This document shows, piece by piece, positions 1 through 8,490 of a stretch of DNA of 64,000 bases (positions are counted from its first letter, which is position 1; each line of letters opens with the position of its first letter). Below the pieces are notes generated by a model, which had not been told where the DNA came from, did no database searches, and was given only the letters and a program-made list of their open reading frames with translations. A program made the position numbers and the translations under genes. This stretch comes from Lacrimispora defluvii (GTDB taxonomy: Bacteria > Bacillota > Clostridia > Lachnospirales > Lachnospiraceae), in assembly GCA_013036995.1 (NCBI GenBank), contig JAAOXG010000024.1:87309-151308 (forward strand), given 5' to 3'.

Positions 1-531
1 ATCCCGTATGCTTTCCACTCCTGAGGTAAGAAGAAATGCATCCATGCCAAGGTTTCTCGCCGTTGTATAAGTAATCATATCACAGAGTATTGCTTCATAT
101 CCAAGAGCTGCAATCTGTTTTAGTATTGGTAAAGCCTCTTCTGTAGAATTGATGGAAAAAACATCGATGGGGTAGGGAAGAACCTCTTTTAGAAACTGAC
201 TTTGTTCTGTTATGCTGGAGAAACCGGCAATGGCAACCTTTTTGGTATCTGCGTTGGAGAGCTTTAAGGTACGAAGTATATCGTATGCCGATGTATGAAT
301 CTCAATAACAGGCAGAGAAATGGATTGCCGCAATAGCTTTGCTGTGCCTCCACGGGAAATTACCACATCATAATTCTCATAAAAATTACTTTGGGCAATT
401 TCCACACCTTTTTTTAGATCGCCCACCAGGATGTTCAATTCGATGCTGGGATATTCCTCTGCAAGCTTTGACATAATAGATTTCATACCTTCATAAGGTG
501 CAATTGCCAGAATTCGTATCTTATCAGACAT
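1..531 (-). CDS. PrpR-N-domain transcriptional regulator, 3' part missing (window edge)
   Basis: The reverse strand has an open frame from an ATG at 531 to the left edge (177 codons, no stop). It is preceded by an AAGGAGG ribosome site about 6 nt upstream. The translation starts MSDKIRILAIAPYEGMKSIM and contains VISRGGTAKLLRQ, IAGFSSITEQSQF and ILCDMITYTTARNLGM. This is the pattern of the PrpR_N sensory domain (PF06506) that precedes the AAA+ sigma-54 activator core in PrpR-like regulators, or a PAS/HTH module in other members. Only the sensory domain is inside the window, so the output domain is unknown. It is divergent from a four-carbon acid sugar kinase, which it probably controls (inference). 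It could be a sigma-54 activator, although I see no convincing -24/-12 promoter before the kinase. Confidence 0.8.
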   Translation of the reverse strand, partial: MSDKIRILAIAPYEGMKSIMSKLAEEYPSIELNILVGDLKKGVEIAQSNFYENYDVVISRGGTAKLLRQSISLPVIEIHTSAYDILRTLKLSNADTKKVAIAGFSSITEQSQFLKEVLPYPIDVFSINSTEEALPILKQIAALGYEAILCDMITYTTARNLGMDAFLLTSGVESIRD

Positions 532-702
532 GGTATCCTCCTTATCATATAACGTTCTTATTTGAAACACAAATCTGAGACTTATTATACCATAATTTGT
601 ACTGTTTTTATATATTTATAAAAAATGTATACATTTATTAGAAATAATAGTGATTCTTTTTCTGCGTGTTTCATATATAAACCAAAACAGACCCCGAGTT
701 TA

Positions 703-731
703 TTTTCTCAAAAAAGATTGTATGGTATGAT
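703..731 (+). promoter_or_regulatory. candidate weak promoter before the four-carbon acid sugar kinase
   Basis: TTTTCT (703-708), a 17-nt spacer and TATGAT (726-731) lie 64 nt upstream of the kinase start. The -35 is poor, which fits activator dependence. A 7-bp inverted pair, GAAACAC (564-570) and GTGTTTC (666-672), lies in the same 263-bp divergent region and might be regulator sites. Nothing else is recognisable in this gap. Confidence 0.3.
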
Positions 732-794
732 GTGTTAAATAAAGGTGTCTTGCTAAGAACCTGATCAATTCAAAATACTGGAAAAGGTAGAAAT

Positions 795-2057
795 ATGATT
801 AAATTATTGATAATATCGGATGATTTCACAGGAGCACTGGATACGGGCGTTCAGCTTTCAGCTGACGGGGCAGCAACCTGTGTGACTCTGGATTCTGATT
901 TTAATATGTCCGATTTTACTCAGGATATTGATGTTCTGGTAATAAATACCGAGACCCGCCATTTGAACCGGGACCAGGCGTATAAAATAGTGTTTTCCAT
1001 AACCCGGCGGGCTCGAAATGCGGGAATTCCCTATATATATAAGAAAACAGATTCTGTGCTTCGGGGTAATATTGGAGCGGAGCTTGCTGCAGTACTCAAT
1101 GCCAGCGGATATAAACAGATTCATTTTATTCCTGCCTATCCTGAGATGGGCCGGATAACAAAAAATGGTGTCCATTATGCAGATGGTGTACCAATAGCGG
1201 ATAGTATCTTTGGGAATGATCCGTTTGAACCGGTTCTTTATTCTGATATTCCAAGTATCATATCTTCACAGACTTTGATTCCAACTCATGTAATTAATCA
1301 ATTGGAAGATGAAGAATGGAAGGATAAGGAAGGCATTCTGATACACGATTCCCACACAACTAAGGATATGGAAAGGATCGCCCATACGCTTATGACAGGA
1401 AAGAATCCCTGCTTGCTGGCAGGCTGCGCTGGGTTTGCGGCTGTCCTTCCTAAAATGCTGGGAATACAGGGCGGAAAGCCTGTAACTCCAGTTTTATCGC
1501 CTCATATGTTCATTGCCTGCGCCAGTATTCACCCAGTCTCACTTGCCCAGTGCGAGGATGCCACTCAAAAAGGTGTACCCCAGTACGTTCTGTCGCCAAA
1601 AGAAAAGCTTGACCATTCCTGGATTGGAAAAGGGGCTTACAATGCTCTGGTAAATGAGATTTTGCATTCCTGTGAGGAGAATCCGGTTGTTATTTTAAAT
1701 GCTAACGGTTCAGGTGAACCGGATGCTACTTATCAATATGCAAAAGAAAATGGGATTACACAGGAACAGCTTCGGACAGAGATAGTGTCTGTCATGGGAT
1801 ATATGATCGAAGCATTGTTAGATAAGGGACTGGATGCCACTGCTTTTCTTATGGGAGGTGATCTCCTCTATCAGTTTGCAAAGCAGACAGGTATTAAAGT
1901 AATTTCTCCCATCTGTGAATTAGAGAAGGGAGTCGTACTTTCAGAAGCTGTTTATAAAGGAAAAAACATAAATTTAATTTCAAAATCCGGTGGATTTGGA
2001 CAAGAATCTCTTTTTACCGATTTGTCAAAGCAACCGTTTATGCGCCACATGGTTTAA
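795..2057 (+). CDS. four-carbon acid sugar kinase family protein (DUF1537/OtnK type)
   Basis: This 420-aa cytoplasmic protein belongs to the family that phosphorylates C4 sugar acids (threonate/erythronate type; OtnK, DtnK). The N-terminal domain opens with ISDDFTGALDTGVQ, the family signature for substrate binding. The C-terminal nucleotide-binding domain shows NANGSGEPDATYQ, MGGDLLYQFAKQ and LISKSGGFGQESL. Length is normal for the family. The ribosome site is weak (AAAAGGTAG). It is transcribed alone and ends in a strong terminator. The usual partners (PdxA2-like dehydrogenase, OtnC aldolase) are not next to it in this window, so the exact substrate cannot be set. The divergent PrpR-N regulator is the likely controller. 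Confidence 0.85.
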   Translation: MIKLLIISDDFTGALDTGVQLSADGAATCVTLDSDFNMSDFTQDIDVLVINTETRHLNRDQAYKIVFSITRRARNAGIPYIYKKTDSVLRGNIGAELAAVLNASGYKQIHFIPAYPEMGRITKNGVHYADGVPIADSIFGNDPFEPVLYSDIPSIISSQTLIPTHVINQLEDEEWKDKEGILIHDSHTTKDMERIAHTLMTGKNPCLLAGCAGFAAVLPKMLGIQGGKPVTPVLSPHMFIACASIHPVSLAQCEDATQKGVPQYVLSPKEKLDHSWIGKGAYNALVNEILHSCEENPVVILNANGSGEPDATYQYAKENGITQEQLRTEIVSVMGYMIEALLDKGLDATAFLMGGDLLYQFAKQTGIKVISPICELEKGVVLSEAVYKGKNINLISKSGGFGQESLFTDLSKQPFMRHMV

Positions 2058-2100
2058 AGCACGAGGATAACGAAATAAATTACTGACCAGAGCCGAAAAA

Positions 2101-2151
2101 AGCCCGTGGTTTTACAGAAACTTAAATTCCTGTAAAACCACGGGCTCTTTT
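2101..2151. terminator. bidirectional rho-independent terminator
   Basis: A perfect 17-bp stem (2101-2117 with 2130-2146) with a 12-nt loop is flanked by an A-tract on the left and a T-tract on the right. It can therefore end both the kinase (+) and the convergent rpiR-type gene (-). Confidence 0.95.
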
Positions 2152-2167
2152 TAATATGCAATTAAAT

Positions 2168-3037
2168 TTAAAGGAGATCCATGAATTTTTGAAGACCATC
2201 CCTGGTATCATCGCTGTTTAATCTGGAATAAGATGCAGCCTTTTGAAAAAACTGGAAAGATTTTACATCCTCAGACAGGAAATTATGGAATAACATATCA
2301 AATAGGACCAGTATCAGGATTTCCCTTGTTATGGTGTTGCTGCTGAGAAGCAGGTCTGTCTTTGGAATCACCAGGGTAATATTGGCATAGGGAGAGCAGA
2401 GAGACTTCTCATAATTGGTAATGAGCAGAACGCTGCTGCCATTTTTATTTAAATCGGACAGTATGGAAGCCAGCTGTTTGTGATTGCCGGAGAGTGATAT
2501 GGTGATAAAGAGATCGGTCTCCTGAGAAAGACTCTGATATAGCTTCAGTGTATCATAGTTGGTAAGTGCCTGTACGGTGAGACCCAGTGTCATAAATTTG
2601 TGGGCAATCATCTCCGCTATATTCTGATTAAAATTCAGCCCGATAATAAAGATCCGCCGTGATTTTAACATCAATTCTCTGGTATGGTTGATGTCTGCCG
2701 GATTGGTTAAATGAAACAGGCTGTCCAGAAGCATCTTATAGTCATTAAGCAGGGCGGAGTAGTCGGAATGGTTTACGGAGGAAGAACTTTTGTCTATTTC
2801 CTTCTGCATCGTATATTTTAATTCATTCAGGCCGGAGTATCCTACTTTTTGAGCGAAACGGATGATGCTGGCATCGGATGTTCCGATCTCCTTTGCCAGT
2901 TCCTGAGCGCTGAGTTCAATAAATTTCAAGGTTGATTTTTTAATGTATTGTACAATTTTCCAGTCTGTTTTGGTGAACTGGTTGGACATGCCGTCTATAC
3001 GGGCCATTAAGGTGAAAAGTTCATAGTTTTCTGTCAT
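2168..3037 (-). CDS. RpiR/MurR family transcriptional regulator
   Basis: This 289-aa protein has the two RpiR-family parts. The N-terminal HTH_6 domain (about residues 1-85) contains SAQELAKEIGTSDASIIRFAQ. The SIS sugar-phosphate-binding domain (about 115-260) contains SRRIFIIGLNFNQNIAE and DLFITISLSGNHKQL. The start at 3037 is supported by AAGGAAGG 14-21 nt upstream. The gene is divergent from the D-glucosaminate PTS operon across 260 bp and probably represses it in response to a sugar phosphate such as glucosaminate-6-phosphate (inference). In Salmonella the dga operon is instead run by a sigma-54 activator, so a different control mode is expected here. Confidence 0.88.
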   Translation of the reverse strand: MTENYELFTLMARIDGMSNQFTKTDWKIVQYIKKSTLKFIELSAQELAKEIGTSDASIIRFAQKVGYSGLNELKYTMQKEIDKSSSSVNHSDYSALLNDYKMLLDSLFHLTNPADINHTRELMLKSRRIFIIGLNFNQNIAEMIAHKFMTLGLTVQALTNYDTLKLYQSLSQETDLFITISLSGNHKQLASILSDLNKNGSSVLLITNYEKSLCSPYANITLVIPKTDLLLSSNTITREILILVLFDMLFHNFLSEDVKSFQFFQKAASYSRLNSDDTRDGLQKFMDLL

Positions 3038-3236
3038 TTGAAATACAGCCTTCCTTTCAATCTTCCCGGAAAAGGGAAGCCGTTTTGTTATTTCTGTAGC
3101 AGTTATGTAGTGAATTTCAGATTAAGTATATCATAATTCTAATTTATAATTCAATATTCCTTGATTAAAAAAGTTATAATTACAAAAAAGTAGCAAAATA
3201 CATAATTAAAACTGTGAAAATAATATAAATACAATA

Positions 3237-3272
3237 TTGACATGAAAAATGTAGTATGCTACAATTCGAATT
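3237..3272 (+). promoter_or_regulatory. dga operon promoter with palindrome over the -10
   Basis: TTGACA (3237-3242), a 17-nt spacer and TACAAT (3260-3265) form a near-consensus sigma-A promoter. A perfect 10-bp palindrome, AATTCGAATT (3263-3272), overlaps the -10 and the start site, a good position for a repressor. The rest of the 260-bp gap is AT-rich, with several ATAATT-like half sites but no gene. Confidence 0.75.
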
Positions 3273-3312
3273 ACAACAGGATATACAAAACTGATAAATG
3301 AGGAGGTACGAG

Positions 3313-3729
3313 ATGGAGAAACCGCAGATTTTGCTCTTAACTCACGGAGGTTGGGGAAAAGCGCTGACGGAAAGTCTGAAAATGATTATGGGAAGCGTTG
3401 ATTTTGTTCATGAGATCCCGCTTTTGCCGGAGGTTACGTTTGCAGAGTATTACGCCAAGGTGGATGAATATGCAGCCGGGATGCCGGAGAAGTCCCTGAT
3501 TTTTACGGATGTATTTGGCGGGACAACCACCAATGCAGGTGCTAAAATCGGACGGGAGCGGAATATTAAGGTGGTTTCGGGACTGAATGCGCCGCTCATG
3601 ATTGAAGCCTGTACACAGATCCAGTACACCGGAGATTGTAACTTTGACGTAGTTTTGCAGCAGGGGCAGTCATCAATCATTGATGTGATCGGTGAGGTCA
3701 CTAAGTCAATGGAAAAAAAGGAGAGTTAA
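3313..3729 (+). CDS. dgaA: PTS mannose-family EIIA component (D-glucosaminate, DgaA-like)
   Basis: This 138-aa cytoplasmic EIIA protein of the mannose/fructose/sorbose family accepts phosphate from HPr. The N-terminus ILLLTHGGWG carries the phospho-histidine at His11, and FTDVFGGTTTNAG is the second conserved loop. I start it at 3313, because an in-frame ATG 15 nt upstream overlaps the AGGAGGT ribosome site. It is the first gene of a six-gene run (IIA, IIB, IIC, IID, dgaE, dgaF) with gaps of 1-18 nt. The dga assignment follows from the dgaE/dgaF neighbours rather than from the EII itself; the PTS subunits alone could serve another amino sugar. Confidence 0.8.
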   Translation: MEKPQILLLTHGGWGKALTESLKMIMGSVDFVHEIPLLPEVTFAEYYAKVDEYAAGMPEKSLIFTDVFGGTTTNAGAKIGRERNIKVVSGLNAPLMIEACTQIQYTGDCNFDVVLQQGQSSIIDVIGEVTKSMEKKES

Positions 3730-3730
3730 A

Positions 3731-4222
3731 ATGGCAGAGATTGTATTATGCAGAATTGACAGCAGACTGATTCATGGACAGGTTATGACCAAATGGGTGA
3801 ATCAGTCACAGGCCAATCGGATTGTTGTAGTAAGCGACAGTCTGGCTGCGGATGAATTTATGCTGGAGATTTACTTAATGTCTGCACCTGCAGGGGTTAA
3901 GGTAGAGTGCTTAAGCAGAGCAGACGCAGTAAAGAATTGGAATGAAGACCAGTTTGGCAGCGGCCGGGTACTTTTACTGCTTCCGGATTTAGCAAGCATG
4001 AAGGAAGTATATGAAGGAGGAATTAAGGTCACTGATATTCAGGTAGGAGGGCTGGGGGGAGCTCCTAACCGGAAAGTGGTATTTCAGAATATCACTTTAG
4101 ATGATGCAGATGTGGAAAAGTTGATTTCGTTACAGGAGGCAGGAGTAAATATTATCTTCCAGACAATTCCGGAAGATGTACCGCAGGATTTTCACACCAT
4201 TTTAAAAAAATACAATAACTAA
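3731..4222 (+). CDS. dgaB: PTS mannose-family EIIB component (DgaB-like)
   Basis: This 163-aa EIIB of the mannose/sorbose family transfers phosphate from EIIA to the incoming sugar acid. The start MAEIVLCRIDSRLIHGQVMT holds the phospho-histidine at His15 in the invariant DSRLIHGQV motif. The start at 3731 follows an AAGGAGAG ribosome site and the stop of the EIIA gene by one base. Length is typical (about 160 aa). It is a soluble subunit that docks on the IIC/IID membrane pair encoded next. Confidence 0.85.
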   Translation: MAEIVLCRIDSRLIHGQVMTKWVNQSQANRIVVVSDSLAADEFMLEIYLMSAPAGVKVECLSRADAVKNWNEDQFGSGRVLLLLPDLASMKEVYEGGIKVTDIQVGGLGGAPNRKVVFQNITLDDADVEKLISLQEAGVNIIFQTIPEDVPQDFHTILKKYNN

Positions 4223-4234
4223 GGAGAGTATGAT

Positions 4235-4984
4235 ATGAGTGTGTTGATGTTAGCTGTATGTATGGGGTTTTATTATTGGTTCTGCCGTTTGAGATTTGGG
4301 TATACCTTTTCTTCCATGCTTCTTCAGCCAGTTGTCATTGGTGTTTTTGTAGGGCTTCTCACGGGAAACATGCCTCTGGCCATGAAGATTGGTGCAGGAC
4401 TTCAGCTGGTTTATTTAGGGGTTACATCCACTCCCGGCGGCAATGTGCCAAGTGATCCTGCTCTTGCAGGATGTATTGCAATTCCTCTTGGAGTAATGTC
4501 CAATATGTCTCCTGAGGTCGCCATTGCTCTGGCAATTCCATTTGGAGTCATTGGAGTATTTGTGGATCAGTTAAGAAGAAGTACCAATGCAGTCTGGGTT
4601 CATATGGCAGACCGTTATGCGGAAAAAGCAGATACAAAAGGGATTTTAAGGGCAGCGTTTCTCTACCCGGCTATCGCAGGACTGGTAATTCGTTTTCCAA
4701 TTGTTTTTGCAATTGACTTTTTTGGTGTAACAGCAGTAGAGAAGCTGATTGCAGTTCTTCCTCAGTGGCTGATGCATTCCTTTGAAATCATGGGAGGAAT
4801 TCTTCCGGCTCTTGGTTTTGCCATTACCTTATCCGTAATTGGTAAGAAGTCACTGATACCGTTCTTTATAACAGGATTTTTCGCAGTTATGTACTTAAAA
4901 CTTGATACCATGGCTGTAGCAATTTTCGCAACCTGCGTTGCATTGTTGTTAGGTTTATTCCAGTTAAAGGAGGAGGCGATTTAA
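4235..4984 (+). CDS. dgaC: PTS mannose-family EIIC membrane component (DgaC-like)
   Basis: This 249-aa integral membrane protein has several hydrophobic segments spread over its length. It carries the IIC-Man glycine-rich region LQLVYLGVTSTPGGNVPSDP (residues about 57-76). With IID it forms the sugar-translocating channel of a mannose-family PTS. It is preceded by AAGGAGAG, and the IID gene starts one base after its stop, so the two are probably translated in fixed ratio. Confidence 0.85.
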   Translation: MSVLMLAVCMGFYYWFCRLRFGYTFSSMLLQPVVIGVFVGLLTGNMPLAMKIGAGLQLVYLGVTSTPGGNVPSDPALAGCIAIPLGVMSNMSPEVAIALAIPFGVIGVFVDQLRRSTNAVWVHMADRYAEKADTKGILRAAFLYPAIAGLVIRFPIVFAIDFFGVTAVEKLIAVLPQWLMHSFEIMGGILPALGFAITLSVIGKKSLIPFFITGFFAVMYLKLDTMAVAIFATCVALLLGLFQLKEEAI

Positions 4985-4985
4985 A

Positions 4986-5813
4986 ATGGGAGAGCAGACA
5001 CAGGTAAAAAAACTGAATAAAAAAGATATTACCAAATCCATGTGGATCTATTATGCAGGCGCAGAACTTTCCAATTCCTATGAGCGTTTGCAGAGTCTTG
5101 TATTCTGTGCGTCCATGACGCCGGTTTTAAAGAAGCTGTATGATACCGATGAGGAACTGAGCGCAGCCTTAAAACGCCACCTGGTTTTCTTTAACACAGA
5201 AGGAATCTTCGGAGCCATCATTCAGGGAATCGCCATTTCCATGGAAGAACAAAAGGCCAATGGAGAAAATGTAACAGATGAGGCAATTACGGGCATTAAA
5301 ACCGGACTGATGGGACCGCTTGCAGGAATGGGAGATGCAATTGTATGGGCAGCAATTATGCCGATTATCATTTCTATCTTTTTACCTTTTGCAAGCAGTG
5401 GTTCTGCACTGGGAGGCATTATGCCGCTGATCCTGTATCCGGCCATTACCATTGCAATTGCTTACTGGCTGATTCATAATGGCTACACATTAGGCAAAAA
5501 GTCTGTGGTATCACTGCTTCATGGCGGCAAGATGAAATCCATTATTTTTACAGCAAATGTCATCGGTCTTACCATGATGGGGGCATTATCCGCAAGCTAC
5601 GTCACCATATCCACACCTTTGAAGTTTGGTTTTACCAGCGGAACGCAGATTGTGGTACAGGACATACTGAATACGGTAGCACCAGGTCTTCTTCCTCTGG
5701 CAGCCGTGTTTATCATCTATTTTTATCTTAGAAAGAAAGGACCGTATTATAACAGAATTCTGCTTACAGTCGTGGCAGTATCTGTCATCACTTCTCTGCT
5801 TGGAATTCTGTAA
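4986..5813 (+). CDS. dgaD: PTS mannose-family EIID membrane component (DgaD-like)
   Basis: This 275-aa EIID subunit is found only in mannose-family PTS. The N-terminal cytoplasmic part has the family pattern LNKKDITKSMW and AELSNSYERLQSL. The middle has FFNTEGIFGAIIQGIAISME and GLMGPLAGMGDAI, and the C-terminal part is hydrophobic with several membrane spans. The length fits the family. Ribosome site AAAGGAGG overlaps the end of the IIC gene. Confidence 0.87.
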   Translation: MGEQTQVKKLNKKDITKSMWIYYAGAELSNSYERLQSLVFCASMTPVLKKLYDTDEELSAALKRHLVFFNTEGIFGAIIQGIAISMEEQKANGENVTDEAITGIKTGLMGPLAGMGDAIVWAAIMPIIISIFLPFASSGSALGGIMPLILYPAITIAIAYWLIHNGYTLGKKSVVSLLHGGKMKSIIFTANVIGLTMMGALSASYVTISTPLKFGFTSGTQIVVQDILNTVAPGLLPLAAVFIIYFYLRKKGPYYNRILLTVVAVSVITSLLGIL

Positions 5814-5831
5814 TGGTCTTAAGGAGTAATC

Positions 5832-6962
5832 ATGGAAAACATATACAGTAAAAGCGGTCTTCAGGCCGTGATTAATGCTTCCGGAAGAATGACAAAGCTG
5901 GGTGTTTCCACCATATCGAAAGGTGTGGGGGAAACACTGGTGGAGGCAGCCGGCAACTATGTGGTAATAGACGATCTCTATGCCTATGCAGGCAGAAGAA
6001 TCGGAAATCTTATCGGAACTGCTGATGCCTGTGTTACATCCAGCGCTTCTGCCGGAATTGCACTGGCTGTTGCCTCTTTAATCTGCGGAGGAAACTTACA
6101 GAAAGTAAAACACCTTTATGACCTTCTGCCTTCTGTTACGAAAAGAGAAGTTATTATTTTAAAGGGGCATAACGTGGACTTTGGGGCACCGGTTGCAGAA
6201 ATGGTACAGATTGCCGGAGGGAAAATCGTTGAGGCAGGTTATGCCAACGGGGCTTCTGTGGAAGATATTGAACAGGCAGTAACAAAGGATACGCTGGCAA
6301 TCCTGTTTGTAAAATCCCATCACTGTGTTCAGAAGGAAATGCCTGAGGCCAGATCTGTGATTGAACTGGCAGAACGTCTTGGGATTCCATGTATCGTAGA
6401 TGCGGCAGCAGAAGAGGATTTAAAAATCTATGCAGCCATGGGTGCGGACTTTGTATGCTACAGCGGTGCAAAAGCCATTGAAGGTCCAACCAGCGGTTTC
6501 GTTGCCTGTAAGACAAAAGAACTGGCAGACAACATGAGACTCCAGTACAAAGGCATCGGCAGAGCCATGAAGGTAGGGAAAGAGTGCACCATGGGACTTG
6601 TAACGGCAGTGGAAGAATATATTGCCGGGGGAAAGACAAGCCCTGTCTCCAAAGAAAAACTGGAACGGTTTGCGGCCTGTGTAGGGGAGATACCAGGCTG
6701 CAAAACATCAATTATTAAGGATGAGGCAGGAAGAGAGATATTCCGCTGTAAAATTGATTTTAATCCTCAGCAATACGGGATGAATGCCAAAGATGTGGTA
6801 AGAGAGCTGCAGCGGGGAGATGTAGCCATCTTTACCAGAGATTATCAGGCCAATATCGGTTCCATCGCAATTGATCCCAGGCCTTTAAACAGTGAGAAAG
6901 AACTGGATATCATTGAACAGAGGCTTAAAGAGATTCACAAATCAGCAAATGGAGGGAAATAA
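5832..6962 (+). CDS. dgaE: D-glucosaminate-6-phosphate ammonia lyase (DgaE family, PLP enzyme)
   Basis: This 376-aa protein resembles the SelA-like fold-type I PLP enzymes that convert D-glucosaminate-6-phosphate to 2-keto-3-deoxygluconate-6-phosphate and ammonia. VVIDDLYAYAGRRIGNLIG and VTSSASAGIALAVA near the N-terminus match the family. IPCIVDAAAEEDL holds the Asp that binds the PLP ring. The Schiff-base lysine is Lys214 in CYSGAKAIEGPTSGF. It sits between the PTS genes and the aldolase gene, in the order seen in the Salmonella dgaABCDEF operon. A 185-aa open frame on the opposite strand is a codon-bias shadow. Confidence 0.85.
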   Translation: MENIYSKSGLQAVINASGRMTKLGVSTISKGVGETLVEAAGNYVVIDDLYAYAGRRIGNLIGTADACVTSSASAGIALAVASLICGGNLQKVKHLYDLLPSVTKREVIILKGHNVDFGAPVAEMVQIAGGKIVEAGYANGASVEDIEQAVTKDTLAILFVKSHHCVQKEMPEARSVIELAERLGIPCIVDAAAEEDLKIYAAMGADFVCYSGAKAIEGPTSGFVACKTKELADNMRLQYKGIGRAMKVGKECTMGLVTAVEEYIAGGKTSPVSKEKLERFAACVGEIPGCKTSIIKDEAGREIFRCKIDFNPQQYGMNAKDVVRELQRGDVAIFTRDYQANIGSIAIDPRPLNSEKELDIIEQRLKEIHKSANGGK

Positions 6963-6965
6963 AGG

Positions 6966-7700
6966 ATGGAAGGATTAAATTTTTACAAAGGAAGAGTCTG
7001 CTTAAACTGCCTGACAAATTCCGTTGATAATGCTAAGGCAATATATGAGGCTGCCGAGGGTCATGTTGCAGTCGGGATTTTGTCGGCAAATTATCCGGAT
7101 GTGGAACAGGCAGTGGAGGATATGAAACGATATCAGGAAGCGGTAGACAATAACATTTCCGTTGGTCTGGGTGCAGGTAACCCCGGACAATGGAAAGCGG
7201 TTGCAGAAATATCCGGACAGATTAAGCCAAAACACATCAATCAGACCTTTACGGCAGGCGGATATACCAGAGCCAAAACGGGAGAGGGACCATTTTTAAA
7301 TTCCATGGTTGCACCCTGTGGTAAAGCAGGTTATGTTAAAATATCAACTGGTCCGCTTTGTAAGGATATGGAACCGGCAATCGTTCCGGTTAAAACTGCA
7401 ATTGCAATGGCAAAGGAGCAGGGAGCCGATTCCTTAAAGTATTTTCCCATGGGCGGCCTGAAGGTAAAAGAGGAGTTTGAGGCGGTTGCCGCAGCCTGTG
7501 CAGAGAGCGGATTCGGGCTGGAGCCAACCGGAGGAATCGATCTTGATAATTTTTCCCAGATCTTAAAGATCGCGGTTGATGCAGGAGTGGAACACATCAT
7601 TCCTCATGTATATTCTTCAATTATTGATAAAGAAACGGGAGCAACGAGAATTTCCGATGTTGTGAAACTTTATGAGATGATTCGGGAGATTTTAGATTAA
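6966..7700 (+). CDS. dgaF: 2-dehydro-3-deoxy-6-phosphogluconate aldolase, DgaF family
   Basis: This 244-aa class I aldolase cleaves KDGP, the DgaE product, to pyruvate and glyceraldehyde-3-phosphate. The (beta/alpha)8 features include VGLGAGNPGQWKAVAEIS and the active-site strand SLKYFPMGGLKVKEE, with the likely Schiff-base Lys158. FGLEPTGGIDLDNF forms the phosphate-binding end. It is the last gene of the operon: its start lies three bases after the dgaE stop, and a strong terminator follows. The product feeds central glycolysis and frees ammonia, so the operon supplies both carbon and nitrogen. Confidence 0.87.
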   Translation: MEGLNFYKGRVCLNCLTNSVDNAKAIYEAAEGHVAVGILSANYPDVEQAVEDMKRYQEAVDNNISVGLGAGNPGQWKAVAEISGQIKPKHINQTFTAGGYTRAKTGEGPFLNSMVAPCGKAGYVKISTGPLCKDMEPAIVPVKTAIAMAKEQGADSLKYFPMGGLKVKEEFEAVAAACAESGFGLEPTGGIDLDNFSQILKIAVDAGVEHIIPHVYSSIIDKETGATRISDVVKLYEMIREILD

Positions 7701-7702
7701 AT

Positions 7703-7746
7703 AAAAGCTGTTTTCCTGTCTGTGGGGCGGGAAAACAGCTTTTTTA
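7703..7746 (+). terminator. terminator of the dga operon
   Basis: A 14-bp perfect stem (7703-7716 with 7730-7743), a 13-nt loop and a run of seven T. The leading A-tract may also help end the convergent yesN-like gene. Confidence 0.93.
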
Positions 7747-7749
7747 ATC

Positions 7750-8490
7750 TCATTCATTTCTGTATTCACTGGGACTGATTCCATAAACATGCTTAAAGGT
7801 TTTGCTGAAATGAAACGGATCAAGGTAACCGGTCAGCTGGCTTATATCGGCAATGGACAGATCCGGATTGCGAAGGAGCTGCCTTGCAATATTCAGTCTG
7901 TAGTTTCTTAAATATTTGGAAGGTGTAATCTCTGTGTATTTGAAAAATATTTTGCTTAGATAAGGCACAGAAAAACCAAATTCGGAAGCCAGTGTGGTGA
8001 AATCGATCTGAGTCTGATAATTCTTGTGAATGTATTCTTTTATCAGTTCCACGATTTCTTTTGCCCTGTTTGAGGAATGAAGGAGTGTGACGGAGTCAAA
8101 CCGGTCCAGGGTAGCCAGTAGCTTGGTTTCCAAAGCAGCCAGTGTCTTTTCCAATTCCTCATAATTGACTGGCTTCAGTAAATAATTGCTCACTTCGTAC
8201 CGGAGTGCTTCCTTTGCGTATTCAAAATCTGTATATCCGCTGATAATCACACATAAGATAAACGGAAACTTTTCGTGTATATTACGGACTAACTCAAGTC
8301 CATCCATTTCCGGCATCCGTATGTCTGTGAAAATTACATTTGGCAGATGTTCTTTCGCCATATCCAGTCCTTCCAGACCATTGGTTGCAATGGCTGTCAC
8401 CTCAAAAGCAGGATTTAACTGTTCGATTCTTCTGGCTATATTTCTGGCAATTAAGGCTTCATCTTCAACAATTAAAACAGAATATTTCAA
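7750..8490 (-). CDS. YesN-type response regulator (REC + AraC HTH)
   Basis: This 246-aa protein has an N-terminal receiver (about residues 1-120) with acidic pair VEDE, phospho-acceptor Asp56 in VIFTDIRMPEMDG and a KPV motif. It is followed by a C-terminal AraC-type double helix-turn-helix (about 150-245) ending in GISPSEYRNE. It has no long linker, unlike the 541-aa YesN at 23.5 kb. Its ATG overlaps the kinase stop (ATGA, 8487-8490), so the two are translationally coupled. It is likely to control the divergent sugar ABC/GH31 operon starting at 10481 (inference from gene order). Confidence 0.9.
   Translation of the reverse strand: MKYSVLIVEDEALIARNIARRIEQLNPAFEVTAIATNGLEGLDMAKEHLPNVIFTDIRMPEMDGLELVRNIHEKFPFILCVIISGYTDFEYAKEALRYEVSNYLLKPVNYEELEKTLAALETKLLATLDRFDSVTLLHSSNRAKEIVELIKEYIHKNYQTQIDFTTLASEFGFSVPYLSKIFFKYTEITPSKYLRNYRLNIARQLLRNPDLSIADISQLTGYLDPFHFSKTFKHVYGISPSEYRNE

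Noticed and set aside
6154..6711. 185-aa open frame on the reverse strand inside dgaE
   Set aside because: It lies fully opposite a well-supported PLP enzyme, has a Leu/Pro/Ser/Gln-rich shadow composition, no ribosome site and no family resemblance.
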